From the NCBI RefSeq assembly GCF_047511655.1, contig NC_133390.1:159399583-159463582 (forward strand): DNA of 64,000 nucleotides, written 5' to 3'. The translations under genes and the position numbers were made by a program. The DNA comes from Castor canadensis (taxonomy: Eukaryota > Chordata > Mammalia > Rodentia > Castoridae). How positions within the stretch are numbered: position 1 is the stretch's first letter; every line of letters starts with the position of its first letter. Positions 1 to 10,250 of the stretch are shown one piece after another. The notes under the pieces were generated by a model. That model was not told where the DNA came from and searched no databases. It was given only the letters and a program-made list of their open reading frames with translations.

Positions 1-1921
1 TCTTCTCAACCTCTTGCAGCCCCAGGTCCTGGGAGCCGCGGGTGTGTGTGCGGGGTGGGGGTGAGGGTGGGGGTGGGGGGGGAAGTAAGGAGGGTAGAAT
101 CTGAATCTGGAGCGCCTCTGGCCCAGACCCCACCTCCCACCCTAAAGTCTCACCCGCTCTTGGGCTGCCCTTCTTTGGCTCCATAGGATTCTGATTCAAT
201 TGTTTTTAGCCCCTTATTGGTTCTACCCTGGTGGGACTGGGCCTTCAACAGCTCTACCCGCCTCCTTCACTTAGACTCTTACTGGGTTGTCCAATTCTAA
301 ATCCCTGTCCTCCCACAACTTTGGCCCTTTCAGTTAGCACCGAAACGGTACTCCTAGACCCTGGGCCCCTGGCCTCGCACCAATAAAGTGCAGGCCCCAC
401 CGGCTTTGGAGTTCCCTCAAAGACCAAATTTTCCTCCGGTTTTGCTCTCACCAGCCTCTCCGCCACTTTGCGCAGGCAGTTGCTGCTCTGCAGCCGCCAC
501 GTGTAATCTTCCCAGCGGCTCCACACGCGCACGCAGGGCTTGCGGTGACGCAGGGGCAAGCAGAGGTATGGCCTGGGCCAGACGGAGAGGAGCGGAGGCT
601 TGGCTTTCCGGAGTCCTGGGTGTTTGGGACCTCCCAATATCCTTCTTCCAGTTACTAGGAGCACTCACCCGCTGCCATCCACAGGCTCGGGCCTCTGAAC
701 AGGGATCCCCAGCGCCTCCTCATCCTTCTCCAGCCCGGCTCCCACGTCTTCAGACTCCAGCAGAGGCTGTGCCTCCACCATGGCGCTCTCGGTTTCCTCC
801 CCAGCCCGGGACCCTCGGCCCAACTGTTCCTCCCGGCGGCCTGCGCAACCTAATCCCAGAGCAACAAAGGTCAGCGGTCAACAGACTGTGGTGAGAACCT
901 TCCCTCTAACTCTGCCCCAGCAGAAGTCAGAATTCACTCTTACTGAAGGTCAACAGCCTCTTGCAGGCCAAAAGTATGTAACAAGAGTGACCACCCTCAA
1001 CCCGTTACTCTAAGGGGTTCAGCTAAACCACACACCAATGGAAATCTCGAAGCTGATAGGTTGCGAGGACATCGCGGGGTCAATCATGGTGGCCTCGAAC
1101 AGCACCCCAAAAAGCAGAAAATCTTCGCGGGGCGCCAGGGCGTTCTGGGGAAGAGAGTCAGGCTGGAGTCCGTTCCTATCCTCCCAGGGAGCAGCCTGGA
1201 CTGTGCTTGACCACAATGCCACAGAAAGACATCAGAACCAAGGCCCAGCTGGAGGAGTGGCTCAAGCTGTAAGAATGCCTGCGTAGCAAGTGTGAAGCCC
1301 TGAGTTCAAACCCCAGTCACACACCCCCCCCCCCCACAAAAGCTGTAACGTCCTGTCAGCATCCTAATTCCCTCTCTTGCAGCCCCAACCGGGCATTGGA
1401 TCTCTCTCCCGCCAACATGTGCACATATACTTGCACACCTGTGTACATACACTGCACTCTTCACCTAAGTCTCAACATTGAGAACCACTCCCTGTGGAGT
1501 TTAACACCGGGAAAGGATTACAACTCCTAAAGCCGAGAGTGACTCCAGCCAGCACACACCTCCGGCAGGGGCAGCAGTTCCTCCACCTCCACCTCCATGG
1601 CGCTAGGAATCTCAGACCCATCTGCACTAGGGCTGGCATGCACGTGCTGCGGAACCACAGTTGGGGGCTGGCCCTGCCTGGCTTTCTTCTTCTTTTTTCC
1701 AGTGAGCCGGGACAACATGGACCCCTGAGAAGCCTGGGAGGGCTCGGATTCAGCTCTCCCTTCGAATACCTCCATGGACACTGCCACCAGAAGTCGGCCG
1801 CGGAACCAAATGCCTTGGCCCAGGCCTTCGTTGAGACTTTGAAGCCCATCTCGGAGTCCCGCGCTGGGAAGGGAGCCATAGAGGGACACCCAGGCCGGAC
1901 CGAAGGTGGGGTTAAACCCCG
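1..1921 (-). CDS. FER1L4: FER1L4 exons 15-19: post-C2C and FerB region (exon 19 cut by edge)
   Basis: Residues 484 onward. Exon 15 (1560-1921) is long (362 bp). It gives GFNPTFGPAWVSLYGSLP and SLNEGLGQG, then a five-lysine run and a Glu/Val-rich end. Exon 16 (1036-1144) gives EDFLLFGVLFEATMIDP and PISFEISIG, the FerB core. Exon 17 (669-849) is an acidic, poorly conserved linker. Exon 18 (452-572) gives YLCLPLRHRKPCVRVWSRW. Exon 19 begins at 28 with an AG acceptor at 30-29 and gives DLGLQEVEK before the window ends. No stop or frameshift occurs. Introns 15 and 16 hold a SINE near 1241-1340 and little else. Confidence 0.88.
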
Positions 1922-4900
1922 CTGTGCAGAACAAGAAGAGGGTTTTGGAGGGGAGCACAGGGCAGGTGGGTCCTAGATTAGTCTGTGCTCTTCACCCTTA
2001 CATCCTCCAAGTCCTGAGGTGGGGAAGAGGAAAAAGGGAAGGACTCTGTGGCAACAGTGTGGACCAACACCTGGGACCAAACCCCTTTAAGCTAGCTCAC
2101 TCCCAAAGGCGCTGATTGGTGGAGACTGGACTTTATGGGCGGAGCCAGAGTCATGGGGGCGGAGCCTCGATTGGGATAGAGCTCCCAATTGGGACAGAGT
2201 GTAATATGATAATCACTGGGTAAGTGGATGCTGACGCAGTGAATCTGTTGGAATGGCAGAGCTGGAGTGGTTCCTAGATACACAGCCATGATCAGGATTT
2301 TGCAAAACAGAGAGTGGGGACCATCTTCTGGGTACAAGTGAGGCTTCTACGGGCGGGGTAGGCCAGGAGCAGTTCGTTTTGTGGGGTGGGCCGGACTCCT
2401 TAAATCGAGCAGTGTCGGGAGGATGGGGTTTGCCATCAGGTGTGGGACCTAAGACACAACTGGGGCTCTGAAGGGCGAATTAAGACAGGGCCCCAGCGCC
2501 GGCAGCGCATGCTTGCCAGGAGCGCTCACCCGCTCGGCCCGCATTGGAGATCTGCCTTAGGTCCAGCACGTGCGTGGCGATCACCGCATCGACTAGGGGC
2601 GCGTCGTCCCGTAGCTGCAGGCGGAGGCCGCGCGTCAGCGGCGGGAAGAGCTCCACGAAGCTCAGCTGCTCGTTCCACTCCGGCGACGCCGCCTCGGCGC
2701 GCACGGATGTCTCACCCTAAAGGCGAAGACAAGTGGAAAGGAGTCAACGCGGGATTAGGGCCTGAGCCATAGCGGAGGGGACACAGGAGCAATTTTTACC
2801 TGCTGCCCCAGGAAGGACACCCGCACATAAGGATCCGGGAGGACGTGCTGGTCGTGCAGAGCACGGGCCAGGCTGCCCAGCAGCCCCGGGCGCAGCGCAG
2901 GAAGCCCCTCGGCGCGGTACACGCGCACGCGGAGCCGCGCCCACGGCCTCTCTGCCCGCACCCCGCGCGGCAGCAGCAGGTTCCTAAGGGAGCCGGACTC
3001 TGAGAAACCGGGAAGCTGGAGTCTTCGCTCCTCTGCTTCTCCGTGCCCCGGAGACCCGTCCTAGTCTCCCCTCCCACCTCACCCACGCTCACTTCTCGAT
3101 GTCCGAACTGTGCCCTGGGCCAGGGGGAGGCATTGGAGGAGGCAGGTCACCACGAGCCCTCACGGATAAGGTGACCTTGACGAAGCCCTTAGTCCCGGCG
3201 CGGGTATCTCGGGGGTCATGCAGAGGAGCCCACTTGTGGTAGAAGTGGCCATCTAGGGGCAGAGGGGCAGGCCAGGGGTCAGGGGACACCTGCGGGATCC
3301 CTAAACGGTTTGCAGGTTGTTGAACAAGGACTGGGCTTCCTGTCTGCCTCAGCAGGGAGGAACGGGAGTGTGTGGAAGGTCAGCCTTCACGAGAGATAGC
3401 TGTATCAGAAATTAGTGTACAGGGGTCCGTGGGGGGTCACTACCCAGAGTATCAATTTCTGGATCCTTATCCATGCAGACGCGTTTCAATAAGGGAGGAT
3501 TCAGTACCTGGCTGGTCGAAGATCATGCCTAGGTCCATCCTGAAGATGCCTATCCGGGTGGCCATAAACGGGAGGTTCTGTGAATGGAAAGCCTGAGGAA
3601 AAGTGGGTTAGTTCTGGAGTTTACACATCCCCCCTTTTCTGACTGAAACGTCTCCCAGTCACCCTCCTCACCGTAATCTCCAGCAACAAATCTTGGAGGC
3701 GAAGCCGAGTCTCACGAAATTCGAACAAGAAGTACTGGATTAAAGTGAGGGTAAAATAAGGTTAGGGAGGTGAGTGAAGGGGAACACCATCCTTTCCCTT
3801 CCATCGAGCCTCTTGAACTGGTTCCCTCCATGAGCTCCGGTCATCCATAGGCTAGACATCTGACGCAATGGCACTCCGGCCATGCTCCTAGAGAGAATGT
3901 TCCAAACTGAGCTCCTCTCATTCTCTCAGATCTGCCCTTTTCCTGTCCTTTCTACCTCATTGTAGAAGGGACAATTGGTCCCACGCTGTGTGGCGGTCAC
4001 TCGGCGCTGCTCTCCCACACGCACAGACACGTAGGGGTTAATATTGACTCCCAGGAGTTTCTGGGCTTCTAGTATGGTGACTCCCACCTGAGGAGCGCAA
4101 AAAAGGGGAGGGAAGGAAGCCAGGCCTGCCTAAGTAGGGGAAGGAAGGTGTGTACATGCAGAACAGGGGTTCCGTGAGGGTTAGAACCTGGGAGAAAAGC
4201 AGTACCTGGAAGTCCTGAGCTCTGCACACCTGGAAGGGATCCCCGCGGGCCAGGCCCCTGGCTCGGCTGCCAAGAAGCTTAGAGTCAACTCTGCTTCCCT
4301 CAACCCGCCACACACACTGAGGAGCCTACACCCAGAACTGGGCTCATTCCTGGAGCCCCAAAACCATTCATTTACTCAAAAAAAAATTTTATTGAGCACC
4401 ACCTACTTTGTACCAACACTGTTCTAAGCACTGGGATGTTGCAGTGAACCAGACAAAATTTGCCCTCGTCAAATTTCATCACCTATGACTATGTGAGTGT
4501 AACTGACTTTGTGACAGTGTCTAAGTTTACAAGCTAATGAACATTGACCCATTCCCGGGGTCATATTTGTAAGGGTGGATGGGTGTGAGTCCACAGGTGT
4601 GAGCCATGAGACTGACTCACTGGCAGGGTGTGGGAACAAGTTACCTCTTGAGGGGGCTGAACACCACCCCAGAAAGCTCCACATCTGGCTCATCCTCCAG
4701 CTCCAGCTCCAGTTCCAACTCGTTCTCCTCATCATCCTGTGCACCTGGACTTCGAGCTAGCCTGCGGCCCAGAGCCACTGCCTGCCGCTCTAGCCGTGCC
4801 CCCGCAGACCTGACAGAAAAGGCTCCCAAAGGACATGCCTAGGATCTGTTACCCATCCCTGGCCATCCCTTGATTTCCCTGACCCATGGACTAATCGCAG

Positions 4901-7820
4901 GACAGACGCCTAACCCTGGGACTCCTCTAATTCCAGAACTGACTCCTGATTCTAGAACTGACCTCTGACCCTATAATCGATTCAGTCCCAATCCCAGACC
5001 CTGAGGCTAACCCCATGTCACTGTCTTCTAATCCCAAAACTGACCCTGGTGACCTAAAGTCATGCCCACTTACTTACTCCAGCTCCTGGAAGCCCACATT
5101 GGGGATGATCAACTCTGAGCTGGGCGGAGGAGAAAAGAAGGAAGTGTCAGGTCCAGGCCAACCTACAGAGCTTGTCTAAGGGTCCAAGCACCCAGAAGAT
5201 TCAGAGTGGAGCTGGGTGCCACTTCTCTCTTTCCAGGGCCTGCCTGTGCTGGGAGCACCCCTCCCCCAGGCCTTGCTAGGTTGCTGGCAGGATTACCTGT
5301 CACGGATGGGTGTCCCAAAGTCCTCCTCTGCCCAGGCTCCAGCAGCTCCTTCAGGGGGCTGGTACTTTAGGTCAAGTTCCACATAGATCTGAAACCAGAT
5401 ACAGTGTCCTCTAGTGCCCTTCAAACTGTCCTGGGGACTAGGAGAGGCCTTTTACTCCATCTGTAAATAGAGACCCTCCTGGCCTGCATCTGTAGCAACA
5501 TGTGGTTGGTCTCTGATCATCAATTATGTCAATTATTCACAACTTTCTAAAGAACTTGATGTGCAAATTAACTTGAGGAGGTCAAATATTAACTCCAAAA
5601 TTCCCTCCCTGCTCTTGGAAGATCCTTATTATGACCATCACAGCTCTGCATGGCTGGGTCCCTGCCAACTTTGCAGCTCCCTCTCATTCTGGATTTCTGT
5701 CCTCTCTGCAACCAATCTTTGCTCCCTTAGGGGACTGGGCTATTGCATATTTGGGTTCTGCTGCCTGGGACTTTCTCTCCTCTCACTTAGTCAATGCCAA
5801 TAATGCTTCAGTTCAAAGCTCAAGCATTACTTCCTCAGAGAACCTTTTCAGACTTCCAGATAGGCCACATCCCCTGTTATACACTTTCCCAGCCTCCTAC
5901 CAGCTCTTTGTGATACCCAGCAATTGTAATGTGCCATTTACTCCTGTGAATATTTCCTTAATGTTTGCTTCCCTGTTCAGCTGGGGAACTCCGAGAGGGC
6001 AAATCTTTATCTGATTTTATTCACCATGGAATCCCCACTGCTCAACATCACACTTGGCTTGTGATAAGGGCTTAAGTAGCCAGGTGTAGATGGCTCACTC
6101 CTGTACTCCTAGCTACTAAGGAGGCAGAGATCAGGTGGATCACCTTTAGAGGCCAGCCTGGGCAAATAGTTCAAAGACCCTATCTTGAAAATACTCAACA
6201 AAAACAGCACTGGTGGAGTGTCTCAAGTGCCTAGCAAGCATGAGATCCTAAGTTCAAGCCCCAGTACTGCAAAAAAACCAAAAAACAAAAAACCAATGAT
6301 TGAGCACAAAACTCAACACTCTGTATGACTCCATATTATGTAAACGAGAAAAGAGCTAAAGAATGCTAAATAAGTTGTCCAAGTTCTCAGACAAATGGCA
6401 GATGTGAGACTGGAAGCCAGGTCCACTTCTTCTGGCCATTATGACCTTTTGTGAAACACCAAGAAAAGCCAGCAGGGTCCATCTTTATCTCCCACAAGAA
6501 GTGAGCCTATGGTGAGGGAGCAACAGGGGACTCCTAATCTCTCCCATAGGCACACTCTTGGACACCAAAGATGAGCTTGGTTCTGGCCCATATAATACTC
6601 AAGCAGGGGCTGTAATGAAAATCCCTGGCTAGGGGTGTTTGTTACCACTTTTGTCTGGGTCTTGAGTTTTCCCCAGGGGTAAATGGAACCTCTATCTAGA
6701 TGGAGTCTCAGGCTTAGGGGTAGCAGCCTGGCAACTGGTGAAACTCACTGGGGTCACTCGTAGTTTCTCATCCACAAGGGCCTCCCGCAGTACCAAACGT
6801 CCAGCACTCTGTAACTGATGCAAGGAGATCACCAGTTTCCCTAGCAGCCTGGAGGAATGGCAAGGAACAGAAGAGTGACCCAGAGGAATTGCACCAAGCC
6901 ACCCCCAGGCTCACTCAGGCCTACTCACCTGGGACTGAACACATGGCTGCAGTTGACCACCTGTACAGACAGACTCTCTCCAGCCAGTGGAGCCCCATAG
7001 TGTGGCCAACGGAATATCTGAGGATAGGACAAAACTTGTGACACCCAATGCTGGCCTAATCCTGACTCCCTACGCAGAGCCTATGAACAGAAGCCAGCCC
7101 TCAAAACTTGGAGCTAACTCTGCAACTGATCTTCCAGACCTAGAACTGATCCCTCCATCATGGGGTTGATTCCAAGCTAGGGCTGATCTGGCCCATAGGG
7201 ATTCCTTCCAGGTGTCCCAAAACTAATCCCCAAGTCTTGGGACTGACTTGTCCCAAACTGAGTCTGCTCTCTCAAGCCTAAGACTGACCCCTCTTCTTAA
7301 CACTATGCCTCCCCAAACCCAGGAATAAGCCCAAGCAAAGACCCCAGGATGGACGTGGGAAGGAGACAAACTAGCTGCCCTCCCCCGCCATTCCAGGAAC
7401 CAACTGTACTGACCTCACCAACATCTGCTTCTTGACCACAGTGAATTTTCCTTGTTTTCTGAGTAAAGCCTGCTCAGAAATTAAACTGGTCACTTATCAG
7501 CCCCTCCTCACACAAAAAATCATTTTCCTCCCCCACTTTTGGCCCAGTGTCCAGCCTCCCTGGATTCGCACTTAAAGAAAAGTAGAAGATAGGGAGAGGA
7601 GACAGAGAGTCAGAGATGTCGGGCAGGGGAGAGAGGAGACAGGCTATAGAGATAGCCAGGATTTTGGTTGGAGGTCTAGGAAATGGAGAATCCAGAGTTC
7701 CCCAGTTCCAAAAATCCCTACAGCATCCTTGTAAGCCTCACCCCGAAAGCTGAGCCTCACTTGTCGGTCATGGGTGCCTGGAAGCCCTTTAAGTCGCCTC
7801 ACACACACGGTCAGAGCCAT
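1..7820 (-). CDS. FER1L4: FER1L4, ferlin family protein, 5' part (19 exons, truncated by window edge)
   Basis: Large multi-C2 ferlin; relatives (otoferlin, dysferlin) act in Ca2+-linked membrane fusion. Coding exons read on the minus strand: 7742-7820, 7414-7469, 6929-7017, 6749-6848, 5297-5388, 5078-5119, 4645-4809, 4206-4221, 3956-4087, 3672-3734, 3508-3592, 3093-3252, 2800-2983, 2530-2716, 1560-1921, 1036-1144, 669-849, 452-572 and 1-28 (partial). Every junction has AG/GT and phases add up, giving about 750 residues without a stop. The start is the ATG at 7820 (MALTVCVRRLKGLPG), which aligns with the otoferlin N-terminus. The order C2A, acidic linker, C2B, FerI, C2C and FerB is as expected. 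Human FER1L4 is a transcribed pseudogene; nothing in this half is broken. The assignment to FER1L4 rather than another ferlin rests on the neighbour SPAG4 and on similarity. The rest of the gene lies left of the window. Confidence 0.93.
1241..1340 (+). repeat. tRNA/ID-like SINE monomer in FER1L4 intron 15
   Basis: Matches the window's tRNA-derived module (gtggctcaag ... ctgcgtagcaag ... tgagttcaaaccccagt) with a 13-14 bp poly-C run in place of the usual A-rich tail. Opposite in sense to FER1L4. Confidence 0.8.
2530..2983 (-). CDS. FER1L4: FER1L4 exons 13-14: C2C domain
   Basis: Residues 360-483. Exon 13 (2800-2983) starts NLLLPRGV and carries ARLRVRVYRAEGLPAL, then LPDPYVRVSFLGQQ. Exon 14 (2530-2716) carries SPEWNEQLSFVELFPPLTR and VIATHVLDLRQISN. 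The DPYVRV and PEWNEQLSF motifs are classic C2 strands and loops. Both exons are GC-rich and CpG-rich, unlike the surrounding exons. Confidence 0.9.
3093..4221 (-). CDS. FER1L4: FER1L4 exons 8-12: C2B and FerI region
   Basis: Residues 208-359. Exon 8 is only 16 nt (4206-4221) and supplies AQDFQ. Exon 9 (3956-4087) gives VGVTILEAQKLLGVNINPYV and TNCPFYNE, the canonical ferlin C2B. Exon 10 (3672-3734) gives YFLFEFRETRLRLQDLLLEI. Exon 11 (3508-3592) gives AFHSQNLPFMATRIGIFRMD, and exon 12 (3093-3252) gives GHFYHKWAPLHDPRD followed by GTKGFVKVTLSV and a Pro-rich tail. The latter two form the FerI domain and its following strand in otoferlin. All phases agree. Confidence 0.9.
4206..4221 (-). other. 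FER1L4: FER1L4 16-nt micro-exon (exon 8)
   Basis: One base completing Arg, then codons for Ala-Gln-Asp-Phe-Gln, bounded by TGCAG acceptor (4226-4222) and GTACT donor (4205-4201). The frame from exon 7 to exon 9 closes only with this 16-nt piece. AQDFQ matches the conserved lead-in to the ferlin C2B domain. Another AG 8 nt upstream would give a 24-nt exon that shifts the frame to a stop in exon 9. Confidence 0.82.
4376..4465 (+). repeat. Ancient MIR-like fragment in FER1L4 intron 7
   Basis: Text such as ttattgagcaccacctactttg and ctgttctaagcactgg resembles the MIR family consensus, heavily decayed. Confidence 0.45.
4645..5388 (-). CDS. FER1L4: FER1L4 exons 5-7: C2A-C2B linker with acidic repeat
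   Basis: Residues 109-207. Exon 5 (5297-5388) gives IYVELDLKYQPPEG and then an acidic WAEEDFG segment. Exon 6 (5078-5119) is 42 bp and gives SELIIPNVGFQELE. Exon 7 (4645-4809) has a basic helix (LERQAVALGRRLARS) followed by an alternating Glu-Leu run (ENELELELELELEDEPD), coded by a short GAGCTG repeat, before SGVVFSPLK. Such low-complexity charged linkers between the first two C2 domains are typical of ferlins. The codon repeat could vary in length between individuals (inference). Confidence 0.88.
5570..6076 (+). repeat. L2-like 3' end in FER1L4 intron 4
   Basis: Between exon 5 and exon 4 there is a non-coding block. From about 5790 it resembles the L2 3' end: cattacttcctcagagaac, a gaactccgagagggcaaat stretch, then a ttcaccatggaatccccactg stretch. 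The upstream part (5400-5790) shows no gene. Identification is from memory of the consensus. Confidence 0.5.
6079..6284 (+). repeat. Composite B1-like/ID-like SINE in FER1L4 intron 4
   Basis: Left half is 7SL-like (tggctcactcctgtactcct ... caggtggatcacc ... cagcctgggcaaatag). Right half is tRNA-like (gtggagtgtctcaagtgcc ... gttcaagccccagtactg) with an A-rich tail. Antisense to the host gene. Confidence 0.85.
6749..7820 (-). CDS. FER1L4: FER1L4 exons 1-4: C2A domain
   Basis: Residues 1-108. Exon 1 (7742-7820) ends after VRLSFR in phase 1. Exon 2 (7414-7469) carries GFTQKTR. Exon 3 (6929-7017) carries the ferlin signature FRWP followed by GESLSVQVVN. Exon 4 (6749-6848) carries LLGKLVISLHQL and ends DEKLRVTP. 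This matches the beta-sandwich order of the N-terminal otoferlin C2A. The exon 2 donor is the GTCAGT at 7413-7408; the nearer GTGAG at 7418-7414 would break the frame into FRWP. C2A of this subgroup lacks a full Ca2+-binding aspartate set in the part seen, so lipid or protein binding without Ca2+ is plausible (inference). Confidence 0.9.
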
Positions 7821-8250
7821 GGTCCCAGTGCCACTGGCTCTCCCTCTGCCCTCCTGCCCACCTGAGTCGCCTGTGACTCACTAAACTCACCCAGCAGGTT
7901 TAGCAATCCCTGCCCTTTAGTCAAACACACAGGTGGCAGACCTGGGGGTCATGGGTAGAGAGGAAGAGGGGACAGAGGGGTGGGAATCAGGTCCCTGTGA
8001 TCAGCTTATCCTCCCTGTTTGCACCACTGGAAGCTGGAAGAATGCAAGTTGGCAGGATGCTTGAGCCTCCATCCCATCCTCATAGGGCAGGAGCTGGAAT
8101 AGGGTGGGGATGGAGAGGATAGAACCTCCGTCTGGTTTCTGATAGCCTATGAGACTTTAAAGCCCTGGAGCTTAGGTTATTTCTTGTTTACCTCTGTGTT
8201 CTCAACATCCACTTCAGGATGTGGCACATGGTAGATCCTCAAAACACTGG
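7821..8250. promoter_or_regulatory. FER1L4 5' flank, likely promoter region
   Basis: Single-copy sequence between the FER1L4 start codon and the first upstream SINE. No CpG island, no clear TATA box on the minus strand and no upstream coding exon can be seen. Promoter assignment is by position only. Confidence 0.35.
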
Positions 8251-9369
8251 CTGAAGCTCAGTGTGGTGGCATATGCCTATAATCCCAGCAGTTGGGAGGC
8301 CAAAGCAGGAGGATCTCAAGTTTGTTGCCAGCCTAGGCTACATGGATGAATCCCCTAGGCCCTGCATTAGTAGGCACTCGACATATTTATTCAATTAATG
8401 GGTGGTTGAATGCACCCCCAGCTTGCACACAGTAGTTGTTGTTTGTGTTTCGTTACACTTTTCTTTCTTTTTTTGGCAGTGCTGGGGTTTGAACTCAGGA
8501 CCTCCTGTTTGCTAGGCAGGTGCTCTACCACTTGAGCTATGCCTCCATCCCTCCCTGTGCTTCTTAACTAGAAGCCAGAGATCCTTAACATGGGGTACTA
8601 GGACTCTAGTGGCTTCAGGGTATCTGCAGACCTTTGAACTAGTTTGTAAAATAGTAAGCATGTATGCATTTTTCTGGATATAAAGCTTGTAGCTTAGATT
8701 AATAATCCTTAATGGTTATGCAATAATTAAGCTCAATGAAGGAATGAATGTATCTTGCAGTCTGAAACTGTAATAAGTGCCAGGAACTATGTGTTAGGTA
8801 CATTTCACAGCCACCCACTTACTCTATTCAGTGAATCTAATATGGGCAGGACTTGTGCTATGTCCCCATAGGGAGTGTTCAGGCATAGAGAGGTGAACCA
8901 GATGTGTTCTCTGTCTCCCAAGAGCTTCATGGATGCCAATTGATAGCATAGCCTAGAAATATCAAACCACAGTTACCATTACAGCACGAAAGGAGCTGGA
9001 CATGGTGGCACACACTTGTAATCCTGGCATTTGGGAAGCTGAGTAAGGATGATCCTGAGTACCAGGATAGCCTAGGCTACAAAGCAAGACCTTGTCTCAA
9101 ACAAAACAACAGTAGAAAAGGGTCAGGGCTGGGTGTCTCCAAGGAGGGAGGACAGAGGGACTTTGCTGAAGAGGGAGTATTTAAAATGGGCTTTGAGGAC
9201 AGTAAAGACAGGTATCCAGGCAGTGGAGAGGAATGCAGGGCGTGTCTGGGACATGTGATTTGTTCAGTTTGGCCTGAATACAAGGAATGTATAGGGCAAC
9301 AGCAGCAGATAAGATTAGAGGGTCAGAGGAACCAGCTCTGATATAGGAGGTAGGAAGGGAGTTAACAAA

Positions 9370-10250
9370 CCTGATGGCTGAGAACATAGCTTGGATGTTG
9401 ATAAGGAATTACGTCCTGCACTGCTGACATTAGGGAATAATTTGTGACATGCATCAGGGTCTTGCTGACCCACCATTGGAAAAAAATAACAGCCTCAGTC
9501 TGAACATCCAAGACCAAAAACTCCCCCACCCAACATGTGGGAGGAATTGATAACACCTAGCCCAGTCTGTAAAAGTTAATGGCACACAAAGCAGTGCTCC
9601 AGTACTGATCACCCCCATCTGAAGACCCTATAAAAGTTTGATGTCTTGGGCCCCCCAGTGCAGTGCTCCCTCTTGAGCCTGCCCACCCTCCTGTCTAGAG
9701 GGTGCACTTTTGCTCTGCTTTGCTTTGCATGAATAAACCTGCTCCTGCTTAAGTCTTTTCTGTGTCTGACCTTGAATTCCTTCTCTGACTAGACCAGAAC
9801 TTTCTGGCCTTGGGATCCAGTGTCCCAAACACAGTGACATCTTTTGGCAAGCCACACTACAAGACTGGAGAAGACAACTACTCAGGAGCAGGTGACTATT
9901 TTTTTCTGATTTTGTTAAGTCTACCTGATTCCTTGTGAATATGAGGAGACTGATTTTTCACTTCTACTGTCATTCTGGACTACCATCCTGCAAAACTAGC
10001 TCAACATGGAGGTTTATTCCTTCTCCTGTTTCTGAAAAGTCCAAGTGATTGTACCTACATTACAACTACACAGATAACATGTAAAGATTTGTGGGTCTTT
10101 ATATATTTTCTCCCACTTTTGCTTTCTTCTTCCTTATACTAAGATAGTTTTGCCATTCAAAGTAGTCTGGAATTTTTGTTATCTTAGCCAGCTCTAGTTG
10201 GAACATAACATGCTGAAACTCTTAGACTTATGTAAGACCAAAGGGGGGGA
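9370..10250 (+). mobile_element. Probable endogenous retroviral LTR with short internal remnant
   Basis: An element-like order is visible: a TATA-like ctataaaag at about 9630, a pyrimidine-rich stretch, aataaa at about 9732 and a GT/T-rich region. An unrelated non-coding leader-like stretch follows, ending in a purine run (accaaaggggggg) near 10232-10249 that resembles a polypurine tract. No retroviral reading frame survives. The 5' boundary is uncertain and family unknown. It could instead be an unrelated promoter-like or LTR-like fragment. Confidence 0.4.

Noticed and set aside
388-894. Plus-strand 168-codon frame over FER1L4 exons 17-18
   Set aside because: Antisense to well-supported ferlin exons; composition typical of a shadow frame.
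6987-7169. Possible small plus-strand gene over FER1L4 exon 3 and intron 2
   Set aside because: Frame lies antisense to exon 3 and in degenerate repeat; no homology recognised.
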